DNA from: Phylloscopus collybita
Taxonomy: Eukaryota; Chordata; Aves; Passeriformes; Phylloscopidae
Direction: 5' to 3'
DNA length: 64,000 nucleotides
Assembly (NCBI GenBank): GCA_027886175.1
Contig: JAJNNQ010000078.1
Span: 3,410,001 to 3,474,000, forward strand
A model generated the notes under the pieces. That model searched no databases and was not told the origin of the DNA. It saw nothing but the letters and a program-made list of their open reading frames with translations. Each line of letters opens with the position of its first letter. The first letter of the stretch is position 1. The position numbers were made by a program, and so were the translations under genes. Positions 40,801 to 54,547 of this stretch are shown here, in pieces.

Positions 40801-43800
40801 TCCAGCGGCTGGCAGACAGCATTACACACGAACGCTGGCCAATATCCATGGGAAACCAAAGTCTCCAACCCAGGCTCCTCATGTCAGTTTGTAGGAGGCC
40901 TTTGGCATTAAAAGGGCAGACAAACTTCCATCTGGTGGTTGATTGCATCGGCGAGATATGCTCATTTGTATGGGATTTCAGAAGGCAGAAGCCAAGTGGC
41001 ACGCAGACAGTATTGGACACGAACAGTGGCCCATTTCCATGGGAAACCAAAATCTCCACCCCACGTTGCTGATGTCTCATTGTAGGAGGCGTTTTCCAAT
41101 ATAAGGGCAGAAAAACTTCCATCTGGTTGTAGATTGCACCTGGGAGATATCCTCAATTCTATGGAATTTTAGTGGAATTTTAGTAGGAAGAAACCCAGTG
41201 GCAGGCAGACAGCATTACACACGAACGCTGGCCAATATCCATGGGAAACCAAAGTCTCCAACCCAGGCTCCTCATGTCAGTTTGTAGGAGGCCTTTGGCA
41301 TTAAAAGGGCAGACAAACTTCCATCTGGTGGTTGATTGCATCGGCGAGATATGCTCATTTGTATGGGATTTCAGAAGGCAGAAGCCAAGTGGCACGCAGA
41401 CAGCATTGGACACGAACAGTGGCCCATTTCCATGGGAAACCAAAATCTCCACCCCACGTTGCTGATGTCTCATTGTAGGAGGCGTTTTCCAATATAAGGG
41501 CAGAAAAACTTCCATCTGCTTGTAGATTGCACCTGGGAGATATCCTCATTTCTATGGAATTTTAGTGGAATTTTAGTAGGAAGAAACCCAGTGGCAGGCA
41601 GACAGCATTAGACACGAACAATGGCCCATTTCTATGGGAAACCAAAGCCTCCACTCCGGGTTCCGGGTGTCAGTTTGTAGGAGGCCTTTGGCACTACAAG
41701 GGCAGACAAAGTTCCGTCTTGTGTTTGATTGAATCGAGGAGATACCCTCATTTGTATGGAATTTCAGCAGGCAGAAGCCCAGTGGCAGGCAGACAGCATT
41801 AGACACGAACAATGGACCATTTCCATGGGAAACCAAAGTCTCCACCTCACGTTCCTGATGTCAGTTTGTAGGAGGCCTTTGGAAATACAAGGGCAGGCAA
41901 ACTTCCATCTGGTGGTAGATTGCACCTGGGAGATAACCTCATTTCTATAGAATTTTAGTGGAATTTTAGTAGGCATAAGGCCAGTGGCTGGCAGGCAGCA
42001 TTAGCCGCAAACGGTGGCCCATTACCTTGTGAAACCAAAGTCTCCACCCCACGTTCCTGATGTCAGTTTTTACGAGGCCTTTGGCACAAGGAGGGCAAAC
42101 AAACGTCCACCTGGTGGTAGATTGCACCTGGGAGATATCCTCATTTGTATGGAACTTCAGCAGTCATAACCGCAGTGGCAGGCAGACAGCATTAGACACG
42201 AACGGTGGGCATTTCTTTGGGAAACAAAAGTCTCCACCCCCCGTTCGGGATGTCAGTTTTTAGGTGGCCTTTGGCACTACGGGGGCAGAAAAACTTCCAC
42301 CCAGTGGTAGATTACACCTGGGAGATATCCTCATTTGTATGGAACTTCAGCAGTCATCACCACAGTGCCAGGCAGACAGCATTAGACAGGAACGGTGGTC
42401 CTTTTCCATGGGAAAGCAAAGTCTCCACCCCAGGTTCCTGATGGCAGTTTGTAGGAGGCCTTTGGAAACACAAGGGCAGAGAATCTTCCATCTGGTGTAA
42501 GATTGCACCTGGGAGATATACTCATTTGTATGGAATTTTAGTGGAATATTAGTAGACAGAATCCCAGCTGCAGGTAGACAGAATTAGACATGAATAGTGG
42601 CTCATTTCCATGGGAAACCAAAGTCTCCACCCCAGGTTCCTCATGTCATTTTCTAGGAGGCCTCTGGCACTACAGGAGGAGACAAAGTTCCAATTGGTGG
42701 CATATTGCATCTAGGAGATATCCTCATTTGTATGTAATTTTAATAGCCATAAGCCCAGTGGCAGGCAGACAGTATTAGACGCGAACGGTGGCCCTTTTCC
42801 ATGGGGAACCAAAGTCTCCGCCTCAGGTTCTTGATGTCAATTTGTAGGAAGCCTTTGGCTCTACAGGGGCAGACAAACTTCCATCTGGTGGTGGATTGCA
42901 CCTGGGAGACATCCTCATTTGTATAGAATTTTAGTGGAATTTTAGTCGGCATAAGCCCAGTGTCTCGCAGACAGCATTAGACACGAACTGTGGTCCATTT
43001 CCTTGGGAAACCAAAGTCTCCATCTCACGTGCCTGATGTCAGTTTGTAGGAGGCCTTTGGCACTACAAGGGCAGATAAACTTCCAACTGGTGGTAGATTC
43101 CGTGCGGGAGATATCCTCATTTGTGAAGAATTTCAGCAGGCATAACCCCAGTGGCAGGCAGACAGCATTAGACACAAACGGTGACCCTTTTCCATGGGAA
43201 ACCGAAGTCTCTACCCCACGTTCCTGATGTTAGTTTGTAAGAGGCGTTTGGAAGTACAAGGGCAGAAAAACTTCCATCTCGTGGTAGATTGCACCTGGGA
43301 GATATCCTCATTTTTATGGAATTTCAGTGGTATTAAAGTAGGCAGAAATCCAGCGGCAGGCAGACTGCTTTACACATGAACGCTGGCCCATATCCATGGG
43401 AAACCAAAGTCTCCACACCAGGCTCCTCATGTCAGTTTATAGAATGCCTTTGGAAATACAAGGGCAGAAAAACTTATATCTGGCAATAGACTGCACCCGG
43501 GAGATGTCTTCATTTGCATGGAATTTCAGTGGAATTTTCGTAGGTAGAAGCCCAATGGCAGGCAGACATTATTAGACACGAACGGTGGCCCATTTCCATG
43601 AGAAACCAAAGTCTCCACCCCAGGTTCCTGATGTCAGTTTTTAGGAGGCCTTTGGCACTAGAAGGGCAAACAAACTTCCAACTGGTGGGAGATTCCATCT
43701 GGGAAATATCCTCATTTGTGAGGAATTTCAGTAGGCATAACTCCAGTGGCAGGCAGACAGCATTAGACACGAACAGTGGCCCTTTTCCATGGGAAACCAA

Positions 43801-46800
43801 AATCTCCACCCCATGTTGCTGATGTCACTTTGTAGGAGGCGTTTTCCAATATAAGGGCAGAGAAACTTCTATCTGGTTGTAGATTGCACCTGGGAGATAT
43901 CCTCATTTCTATGGAGTTTTAGTGGAATTTTAGTAGGAAGAAGCACAGTGGCAGGCAGACAGCATTAGACACGAACAATGGCCCATTTTTATGGGAAACC
44001 AAAGTCTCCACCCCACGTTCCTGATGTCCGTTTCTAGGAGGCCTTTGACACTACAAAGGTAGACAAACTTCCGTCTGGTGGTTGATTGCATCGGGGAGAT
44101 ATCCTCATTTGTATGGAACTTCAGCAGGTAGAAGCCCAGTGGCAGGCAGACAGCATTAGACATGAACGGTGGCCCTTTTCCCATGGGCAGCCAAAGTCTC
44201 CAAGCCACGTTCCTGATGTCAGGTTTTAGGAGGCCTTTGGCAGTACAAGGGCAAACAACCTTCCGTCTGGTGGCTGATTGCATCGGGGAGATATCCTCAT
44301 TTGTATGGAATTTCAGCAGGTAGAAGCCCAGTGGCAGGCAGACAGCATTAGACACGAACGGTGGCCCTTTTCCATGGGAAAACAAAGTCTCCAACCCAGG
44401 CTCCTGATGTCAGTTTGTAGGAGGCCTTTGGCATAAAAAGGGCAGACAAACTTCCATCTGGTGGGAAATTGCATTTGGGAGATATCCTCATTTGTACGGA
44501 ATTTTGGTAGGCTTCTGCCCACTGGCACTCAGACAGCATTAGACACGAACAGTGGCCCCTTTCCATGGAAAAACAAATTATCCATCCTATGTTCCTGATG
44601 TCAGTTTTTAGGAGGCTTTTGGCACTGCAAGGGCTGACAAACTTCCACCTGGTGGTAGATTGCACCTGGGAGATATCCTCATTTTTATGGAATTTTAGTG
44701 GTATTTTAGTACTCAGAAGCCCAATGGCAGACAGACAGCATTAAACATGAATGGTGGGCCTTCTCTATAGGAAACCAAAGTCTCCAGGTGAGGTTCCGAA
44801 TGTCAGTTTGAAGGAGGCCTTTGGCACTGCAAGAGCAGACAAATTTCCATCTGGTGGCATATTGCGTCTGGGAGATATCCTCATTTGTATGTAATTTCAG
44901 TAGTCATAAGTCAGTGGCAAGGAGACAGCATTAAACACCAAGGGTGGCCCTTTTCCATGGGAAACCAAAGCGTCCTCTCCAGATTCCTGATGTCAGTTTG
45001 TAGGAGGCCGTTGCATTACAAGGGCAGACAAACTTTCAACTGGTGGTAGACTCCATCTGGGAGATATCCTCATTTTAATGGAATTTTACTAAGCATACGC
45101 CCAGTGGCAGGCACATAGCATTAGACAAAAAGGGTGGCCCATTTCCATGGGAAAACAAAGTCTCCACCGCACGTTCCTGATGTCAATTTTTAGGAGGCCT
45201 TTGGCACTTCAAGGGCAGACAAACCTCCACCTGGTGGTAGATTGCACCTGGGACTTATCAGCATTTGTATGGAACTGCAGCAGTCATAGCCACAGTGCTA
45301 GGCAGACAGCATTAGACACGAACGGTGGCCCTTTTCCATGGGAAACCAAAGTCTACGCCCCAGGTTCCTGATGTTAATTTGTAGGAAGCCTTTAACACTA
45401 CAAGGGCAGACAAACTTCCATCTGGTGGTAGATTGCACCTGGGAGGTATCTCATTTGTATGGAATTTTAGTGGAATTTTAGTAGGCATAAGCCCAGTATC
45501 TGGCAGACAGCATTACACACGAACAGCGGCCCTTTTCCATGGGAAACCAAAATCTCCACCCCATGTTGCTGATGTCACTTTGTAGGAGACGTTTTCCAAT
45601 ATAAGGGCAGAGAAACTTCCATCTGGTTGTAGATTGCACCTGGGAGATATCCTCATTTTTATGGAGTTTTAGTGGAATTTTAGTAGGAAGAAACCCCGTG
45701 GCAGGCAGACAGCATTAGACAAGAAAAATGGCCCATTTGATGGAAAACCAAAGTCTCCACCCCTCGTTCCTGATGTCCGTTTCTAGGAGGCCTTTGGCAC
45801 TACAAGGGCAGACAAACTTCCGTCTGGTGGTTGATTGCATCGTTGAGATATCCTCATTTTTATGGAATTTCATCAGGTAGAAGCCCAGTGGCAGGCAGAC
45901 AGCATTAGAGAGGAACGGTGGCCCTTTTCCATGGGAAAACAAAGTCTCCAACCAGGCTCCTGATGTCAGTTTTTAGTAGGCCTTTGGCATTAAAAGGGCA
46001 GACAAACTTCCATCTGGTGGGAAATTTTGTTAGGGAGATACCCTCATTTGTATGTAATTTCAGTACTCATAAGCCCAGTGGCAAGGAGACAGCATTAAAC
46101 AACAAGGGTGCCCCTTTTCCATGGGAAACCAAAGCCTCCTTTCCAGAATCCTGATGTCAGTTTGTCGGACGCCTTTGGCATTACAAGGGCAGACAAACTT
46201 TCATCTGGTGGTAGACTCTATCTGGGAGATATCCTCATTTGTACGGGATTTTACTAGGCATAATCCCAGTGGCAGTCACATAGCATTAGACACAAACGGT
46301 GGCCCATTTCCATGGGAAAACAAAGTCTCCACCCCACGTTCCTGATGTCAATTTGTAGAAGGCGTTTGGAACTACAAGGGCAGAAAAACTTCCATCTGGT
46401 GGTAGATTGCACCTGGGAGATATCCTCATTTCTCTGGAATTTTATTGGAATTTTATTACGAAGATCCCCAGTGGCAGGCAGATAGCTTTAGACACGAACG
46501 GTGGCCCATTTTTATGGGAAACCAAAGTCTCCACCCACGTTCCTGATGTCCGTTACTAGGAGGCCTTCGGCACTACAAGGGCAGACAAACTTCCACCTGG
46601 TGGTAGATTGCTCCTGGGAGATATCCTCATTTGTATGGACCTTCAGCAGTCATAACCACAGTGCCAGGCAGACAGCATTAGACAGGAACGGTGGTCCTTT
46701 TCCTAGGGAAACCAAAGTCTCCACACCACGTTCCCGATGTCAGGTTTTAGTAGGCCATTGACAGTACAAGGGCAGAAAAACTTCCGTCTGGTGGTTGATT

Positions 46801-49800
46801 GCATCGGGAAGATATCCACATTTGTATGGAATTTCAGCAGATAGAAGCCCAGTAGCAGGCAGACAGCATTAGACACGAACGGTGGCCCTTTTCCATGGGA
46901 AAACAAAGTCTCCAACCCAGGCTCCTGATGTCAGTTTGTAGGAGGCCTTTGGCACTACAAGGGCAGATAAACCTCCATCTAGTGGTGGATCGCACCTCGT
47001 AGATGTCCTTATTTGTATGGAATTTTAGTGGTATTTTAGTACTCAGAAGCCCAGTTGCAGACAGAGAGCATTAAACATGAACGGTGGGCCTTTTCCATAG
47101 GAAACCAAAGTCTCCACGCCAGGTTCCGAATGTCAGTATAAAGGAGGCCTTTGGCACTGCAAGAGCAGACAAACTTCCATCTGGTGGCATATTGCATCTG
47201 GGAGATATCCTCATTTGTATGGAACTTCAGCAGTCATAACCACAGTGCCAGGCAGACAGCATTAGACAGGAACGGTGGTCCTTTTCCATGGGAAACCAAA
47301 GTCTCCACCCTAGGTTTCTGATGGCAGTTTGTAGGAGGCCTTTGGAAACATAAGGGCAGAGAAACTTCCATCTGGTGTTAGTTTGCACCTGGGAGATATT
47401 CGCATTTGTATGGAATTTTAGTGGAATTTTAGTAGGCAGAATCCCAGCGGCAGGCAGACAGAATTAGACATGAATAGTGGCCCATTTCCATGGGAAACCA
47501 AAGTCTCCACCCCAGGTTCCTGATGTCATTTTCTAGGAGGCCTCTGGCACTACAAGACGAGACAAACTTCCAACTGGTGGCATATTGCATCTGGGAGATA
47601 TCCTCATTTGTATGTAATTTTAGTAGGCGTAAGCCCAGTGGCAGGCAGACAGCATTAGACAGGAACCGTGGCCCTTTGCCATGGGAAACCAAAGTCTCCA
47701 CCCCAGCTTCTTGATGTCAATTTGTAGGAAGCCTTTTGCTCTACGGGGGGAGACAAACTTCCATTTGGTGGTAGATTGCACGTGAGAGACATCTTCAATG
47801 GTATAGAATTTTATTGGAATTTTAATAGGCAGAAGCCTTGTGGCAGGCAAACATCATTAGACACGAACGCTGTCCCATTTCCATGGGAAACCAAAGTCTC
47901 CACTCCAGGCTCCTGATATCAGTTTGTAGGAGGCCTTTGGCACTATAAGGGCAGACAAAGTTCCGTCTGGTGGTTGATTGCATTGAGGAGATATCCTCAT
48001 TTGTATGGAATTTCAGCAGGCAGAACATCAGTGGCAGGCAGACAGCATAGGACACGAACGGTGGACCTTTTTCATGGGAAACCGAAGTCTCCACCCCACG
48101 TTCCTGATGTCAGTTTTTAGGAGGCCTTTGGCACTACAAGGGCAAACAAACTTCGAACTGGTGGTAGATTCCATCTGGGAGATATCCTCATTTGTGAGGA
48201 ATTTCAGCAGGCGTAACCCAGTGGCAGGCAGACAGCATTAGACACGAACGGTTGCCCTTTTCCATGGAAAAACCAATTATGCATCCTATGATCCTGATGT
48301 CAGTTTTTAGGAGGCCATTGGTGCTACACTGGCAGACAAATTTCCATCTGGCGGTAGATTGCACCTCGGAGATGTCCTCATTTGTACGGAATTTTAGTGG
48401 TATTTTAGTACTCAGAAGCCCAGTGGCAGACAGACAGCATTAAACATAAACTGTGGGCCTTTTCCATAGGAAACCGAATTCTCAACCCCAGGTTCCTGAT
48501 GTCAGTTTGAAGGAGGCCTTTGGCAGTACAAAGGCAGACCACGTTCCGTCTGGTGGTTGATTGCATCGAGGAGATATCCTCCTTTCTATGGAATTTCAAC
48601 AGGCAGAAGCTCAGTGGCAGGCAGACAGCATTAGACACGAACAGTGGAACTTTTCCATTGGAAACCAAAGTCTCCACCTCACGTTCCTGATGTCAGTTTG
48701 TAGGAGGCCTTTGGAACTACAAGGGCAGACAAACTTCCGTCAGGTGGTAGATTGCACCTGGGAGATATCCTCATTTGTAGAGAATTTTATTGGAATTCTA
48801 GTAGGCATAAGCCAAGTGGCTGGCAGAGAGCATTAGACACAAACGGTGGCCCATTTCCTTGGGAAACCAAAGTCTCCATCTCACGTTCCTGATGTCAGTT
48901 TGTAGGAGGCCTTTGGTACTACAAGGGCAGACATACTTCTATCTTGTGGTTGATTGCATCGCAGAGATATCCTCATTTTTATGGAACTTCAGCAGCCATA
49001 ACCACTGTACCAGGCAGACAGCATTAGACAGGAACAGTGGTCTTTTTCCATGGGAAACCAAAGTCTCCACACTACGTTCCCGATATCAGGTTTTAGGAGG
49101 TCTTTTGCAGTACATGGGAAGACAAACTTCCGTCTGTTGGTTTATTTCATCGGGGAGATATCCTCATTTGTATGGAATTTCAGCAGGCAGAAGCCCAGTG
49201 GCAGGCAGAGAGCATTAGACACAAACGGTGGCCCTTTTCCATGGGAAACCGAAGTCTCCAACCCAGGCTTCTGATGTCGGTTTTCAGGAGGCCTTTGGCA
49301 TTAAAAGTGTAGACAAACATCCATCTGGTGGGAAATTGCATTTGGGAGATATCCTCATACGTATGGAATTTTAGTAGGCATATACCCACTGGCAGGCAGC
49401 AGCATTAGACATGAACAATGGGCCTTTTCCATGGAAAAACAAATTATCCATCCTCACGTTCCTGATGTCATGTTTTAGGAGGCCTTTGGCACTACAAGAG
49501 CAGACAAACTTCCACGTGGTGGTAGATTGCACCTGAGAGATATTCTCATTTGTAAAGAATTTTAGACGAATTTTAGTACGCAGATTCCAAGCGGCAGGCA
49601 GACAGAATTAGACATGAATAGTGGCCCTTTTCCAGGGGAAATGAAAGTCTGCAGGCCAGGTTCCTGATGTCAGTTTTTAGGAGGCCTTTTGCACTACAAG
49701 AACAGACAAACTTCCAACTGGTGGCATATTGCATCTTGGAGATATCCTCATTTGTATGTAATTTCTGTAGCCATAAGCCCAGTGGCCGGGCGACAGCATT

Positions 49801-49824
49801 AGGCACGAACGGTGGCCCTTTTCC
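37841..49824 (+). repeat. Higher-order unit B
   Basis: This is the second copy of the 13.88-kb unit but without the extra 2.47-kb module, so the distance to the next unit start is 11,906 bp. At about 49.25-49.85 kb it follows a variant also seen at 19.74-20.34 kb, before crossing into unit C inside a monomer near 49.87 kb. Confidence 0.85.
40825..41610 (+). repeat. Two tandem copies of the 393-bp dimer in unit B
   Basis: This is the counterpart of 26944-27729 at an offset of 13,881 bp. Confidence 0.85.
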
Positions 49825-52731
49825 ATGGGAAACCGAATTCTCCACTCCAGGCTCCTGATGTCAATTTGTAGGAGGCCTTTGGCACTACAAGGGCAGACAA
49901 ACTTCCAACTGGTGGTAGATTCCGTGTGGGAGATATCCTCATTTGTGAGGAACTTCAGCAGTCATAACCACAGTGCCAGGCAGACAGCATTAGACAGGAA
50001 CGGTGGCCCTTTTCCATGGAAAAACAAATTATCCATACTATGTTCCTGATGTCAGTTTGAAGGAGGCTTTTGGCACTACAAGGGCAGACACACTTCCATC
50101 TGGTGGTTGATTGCATCGGGGAGATATCCTCATTTGTGAGGAATTTCAACAGGCATAACCCCAGTGACAGGTAGACAGCATTAGACACAAAGAGTGGCCC
50201 TTTTCCATGGGAAACCAAAATCTCCACCCCATGTTGCAAATGTCACTTTGTAGGAGGCGTTTTCCAATATAAGGGCAGAGAAACTTCCATCTGGTTGTAG
50301 ATTGCACCTGGGAGATATCCTCATTTCTATGGAATTTTAGTGGAATGTTAGTAGGCAGAATCCCAGCGGAAGGCAGAGAGAATTAGACAGGAACAGTGGC
50401 CCGTTTCCTAGGGAAACCAAAGTCTCCATCCCACATTCCTGATGTCAGGTTGTCGGAGGACTTTGGCATTAAAAGGGCAGACAAACTTCCATCTGGTGGG
50501 AAATTACATTTGGGAGATATCCTCATTTGTAGGGAATTTTAGTAGGCATATGCCCACTGGCAGGCAGACAGCATTCAACACCAAGGGTGGCCCTTTTCCA
50601 TGGGAAACCAAAGCGTCCTTTCCAGATTCCTGATGTCAATTTGTAGGAGGCCGTTGGCATTACAAGGGCAGACAAACTTTCAACTGGTGGTAGACTCCAT
50701 CTGGGAGATATCCTCATTTGTATGGGATTTTACTAGGCATAAGCCCAGTGGCAGGCACATAGCATTATACACAAACGGTGGCCCATTTCCATGGGAAACC
50801 AAAGTCTCCACCGCACGTTCCTGATGTCAGTTTGTAAGAAGCCTTTGGCTCTAAATGGGCACACAAACTTCCATCTGGTGGTAGATTGCACCTGGGAGAC
50901 ATCCTCATTTGTATGGAATTTTAGTGGAATTTTAATAGGCAGAAGCCTAGTGGCAGGCACACATCATTAGACACGAACGCTGGCCCATTTCCATGGGAGA
51001 AGAAAGTCTCCAACCCACGTTCCTGATTTCAGTTTTTAGGAGGCGTTTGGAACTGCAAGGGCAGACAAACTTCCATCTGGTGGGAAATTGCATTTGGGAG
51101 ATATCCTCATATGTATGGAACTTTGGTAGGCATATGCCCACTGGCAGGCAGACAGCATTAGACACGAACGGTGGCCTCTTTCCATGGAAAAACAAAGTCT
51201 CCACCCCACGTTCCTGATGTCAGTTTTTAGGAGACCTCTGGCACTACAGGAGGAGACAAACTTCCAACTGCTGGCATATTGCATCTGGGAGATATCCTCA
51301 TTTGTGAGGTATTTCAGCAGGCATAACACCAGTGAAAGGCAGACAGCATTAGACACGAACGGTGCCCCTTTTCCATGGGAAACCAAAGTCTCCACCCCAC
51401 ATTCCTGACGTCAGTTTTTAGGAGGCATTTGGCACTACAGAGGCAGACAAACTTCCATCTGGTGGTAGATTGCACCTGGGAGACATCCTCATTTGTATGG
51501 AATTTTAGTGGGATTTTAATAGGCAGAAGCCTAGAGGCAGACGCAAGTCATTAGACACGAACGCTGGCCCATTTCCATGGGAAACCAAAGTCTCCACCCC
51601 ACGTTCCTGATGTGAGTTTGTAGGAGGCCTTTGGCACTACAAGAGCAGACAAAGTTCCATCTGGGGGTTGATTGCATCGAGGAGATATCCTCATTTGTAT
51701 GGAATTTCAGCAGGCAGAAGCCCAGTGGCAGGCAGACAGCATTAGACACGAACAATGGACCATTTCCATGGGAAACCAAAGTCTCCACCCTAGGTTCCTG
51801 ATGGCAGTTTGTAGGAGGCCTTTGGAAATACAAGGGCAGAGAAACTTCCATCTGGTGTTAGGTTGTAGCTGGGAGATATACTCATTTTTATGGAATTTTA
51901 GTGGAATTTTAGTAGGCAGAATCCCAGCAGCATGTAGACAGAATTAGACATGAATAGTGGCCCATTTCCATAGGAAACCAAAGTCTCCAACCCATGATCC
52001 TGATGTCATTTTCTAGGAGGCCTCTGGCACTACAAGAGGGGACAAACTTCCAATTGGTGGCATATTGCTTCTGGGAGATATCCTCATTTGTATGTAATTT
52101 TAGTAGCCATAAGCCCAGTGGCAGGCAGACAGCATTAGACACGAACGGTGGCCCTTTTCCATGGGAAACCAAAGTCTCCGCCCCAGGTTCCTGATGACAA
52201 TTTGTAGGAGGCCTTTGGAATTACAAGGGCAGACAAACTTCTATCTGGTGGTAGATTGCACCTGGGAGATATCCTCATTTGTATAGAATTTTAGTGCAAT
52301 TTTAGTAGGCATAAGCCCAGTGGCAGGCAGACAGCATTAGACATGAACAATGGACCTTTTCCATGGGAAACCAAAGTCTCCACCTCACGTTCCTGATGTC
52401 AGTTTGTAGGAGGGCTTTGGAACTACAAGGGCAGACAAACTTCCATCTGGTGGTAGATTGCACCTGGGAGATATCCTCATTTGTGAGGAATTTCAGAAGG
52501 CATAACCCCAGTGGCAGGCAGATAGCATTAGACACGAACGGTGCCCTTTTCCATGGGAAACCAAAGTCTCCATCCCACGTTCCTGATGTCAGTCATTAAG
52601 AGGCGAATGGAACTACAAGGGCAGAAAAATTTCCATCTGGTGGTAGATTGGACCTGGGAGATATCGCCATTTGTATGGAATTTTAGTGGTATTTTAGTAG
52701 GCAGAAGTCCAGCGGCTGGCAGACAGCATTA

Positions 52732-53124
52732 CACACGAACGCTGGCCAATATCCATGGGAAACCAAAGTCTCCAACCCAGGCTCCTCATGTCAGTTTGTA
52801 GGAGGCCTTTGGCATTAAAAGGGCAGACAAACTTCCATCTGGTGGTTGATTGCATCGGCGAGATATGCTCATTTGTATGGGATTTCAGAAGGCAGAAGCC
52901 AAGTGGCACGCAGACAGTATTGGACACGAACAGTGGCCCATTTCCATGGGAAACCAAAATCTCCACCCCACGTTGCTGATGTCTCATTGTAGGAGGCGTT
53001 TTCCAATATAAGGGCAGAAAAACTTCCATCTGCTTGTAGATTGCACCTGGGAGATATCCTCATTTCTATGGAATTTTAGTGGAATTTTAGTAGGAAGAAA
53101 CCCAGTGGCAGGCAGACAGCATTA
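52732..53124 (+). repeat. Single copy of the 393-bp dimer in unit C
   Basis: Only one unit is present where units A and B have two. The offset to unit B changes from 11,907 to 11,514 bp here, exactly 393 bp. Confidence 0.85.
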
Positions 53125-54497
53125 GACACGAACGGTGGCCCATTTCTATGGGAAACCAAAGCCTCCACTCCGGGTTCCGGGTGTCAGTTTGTAGGAGGCC
53201 TTTGGCACTACAAGGGCAGACAAAGTTCCGTCTTGTGTTTGATTGAATCGAGGAGATACCCTCATTTGTATGGAATTTCAGCAGGCAGAAGCCCAGTGGC
53301 AGGCAGACAGCATAGGACACGAACAATGGACCATTTCCATGGGAAACCAAAGTCTCCACCTCACGTTCCTGATGTCAGTTTGTAGGAGGCCTTTGGAAAT
53401 ACAAGGGCAGGCAAACTTCCATCTGGTGGTAGATTGCACCTGGGAGATAACCTCATTTCTATAGAATTTTAGTGGAATTTTAGTAGGCATAAGGCCAGTG
53501 GCTGGCAGGCAGCATTAGCCGCAAACGGTGGCCCATTACCTTGTGAAACCAAAGTCTCCACCCCACGTTCCTGATGTCAGTTTTTACGAGGCCTTTGGCA
53601 CAAGGAGGGCAAACAAACGTCCACCTGGTGGTAGATTGCACCTGGGAGATATCCTCATTTGTATGGAACTTCAGCAGTCATAACCCCAGTGGCAGGCAGA
53701 CAGCATTAGACACGAACGGTGGGCATTTCTTTGGGAAACAAAAGTCTCCACCCCCCGTTCGGGATGTCAGTTTTTAGGTGGCCTTTGGCACTACGGGGGC
53801 AGAAAAACTTCCACCCAGTGGTAGATTACACCTGGGAGATATCCTCATTTGTATGGAACTTCAGCAGTCATCACCACAGTGCCAGGCAGACAGCATTAGA
53901 CAGGAACGGTGGTCCTTTTCCATGGGAAAGCAAAGTCTCCACCCCAGGTTCCTGATGGCAGTTTGTAGGAGGCCTTTGGAAACACAAGGGCAGAGAATCT
54001 TCCATCTGGTGTTAGATTGCACCTGGGAGATATACTCATTTGTATGGAATTTTAGTGGAATATTAGTAGACAGAATCCCAGCTGCAGGTAGACAGAATTA
54101 GACATGAATAGTGGCTCATTTCCATGGGAAACCAAAGTCTCCACCCCAGGTTCCTCATGTCATTTTCTAGGAGGCCTCTGGCACTACAGGAGGAGACAAA
54201 GTTCCAATTGGTGGCATATTGCATCTAGGAGATATCCTCATTTGTATGTAATTTTAATAGCCATAAGCCCAGTGGCAGGCAGACAGTATTAGACGCGAAC
54301 GGTGGCCCTTTTCCATGGGAAACCAAAGTCTCCGCCTCAGGTTCTTGATGTCAATTTGTAGGAAGCCTTTGGCTCTACAGGGGCAGACAAACTTCCATCT
54401 GGTGGTAGATTGCACCTGGGAGACATCCTCATTTGTATAGAATTTTAGTGGAATTTTAGTCGGCATAAGCCCAGTGTCTCGCAGACAGCATTAGACA

Positions 54498-54547
54498 CTA
54501 ACGGTGGCCCATTTCCATGGGAAACCAAAGTCTCCACTCCAGGTTCC
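54498..54547 (+). repeat. Conversion-like patch in unit C
   Basis: Units A (29.1 kb) and B (43.0 kb) read CACGAACTGTGGTCC and CATCTCACGTGCC here. Unit C reads CACTAACGGTGGCCC and CACTCCAGGTTCC. The unusual ACTAACGG variant and the whole block match, in reverse complement, 55728-55800 and 58455-58527 in the inverted arm. Flanking sequence on both sides remains that of unit B. Confidence 0.7.
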
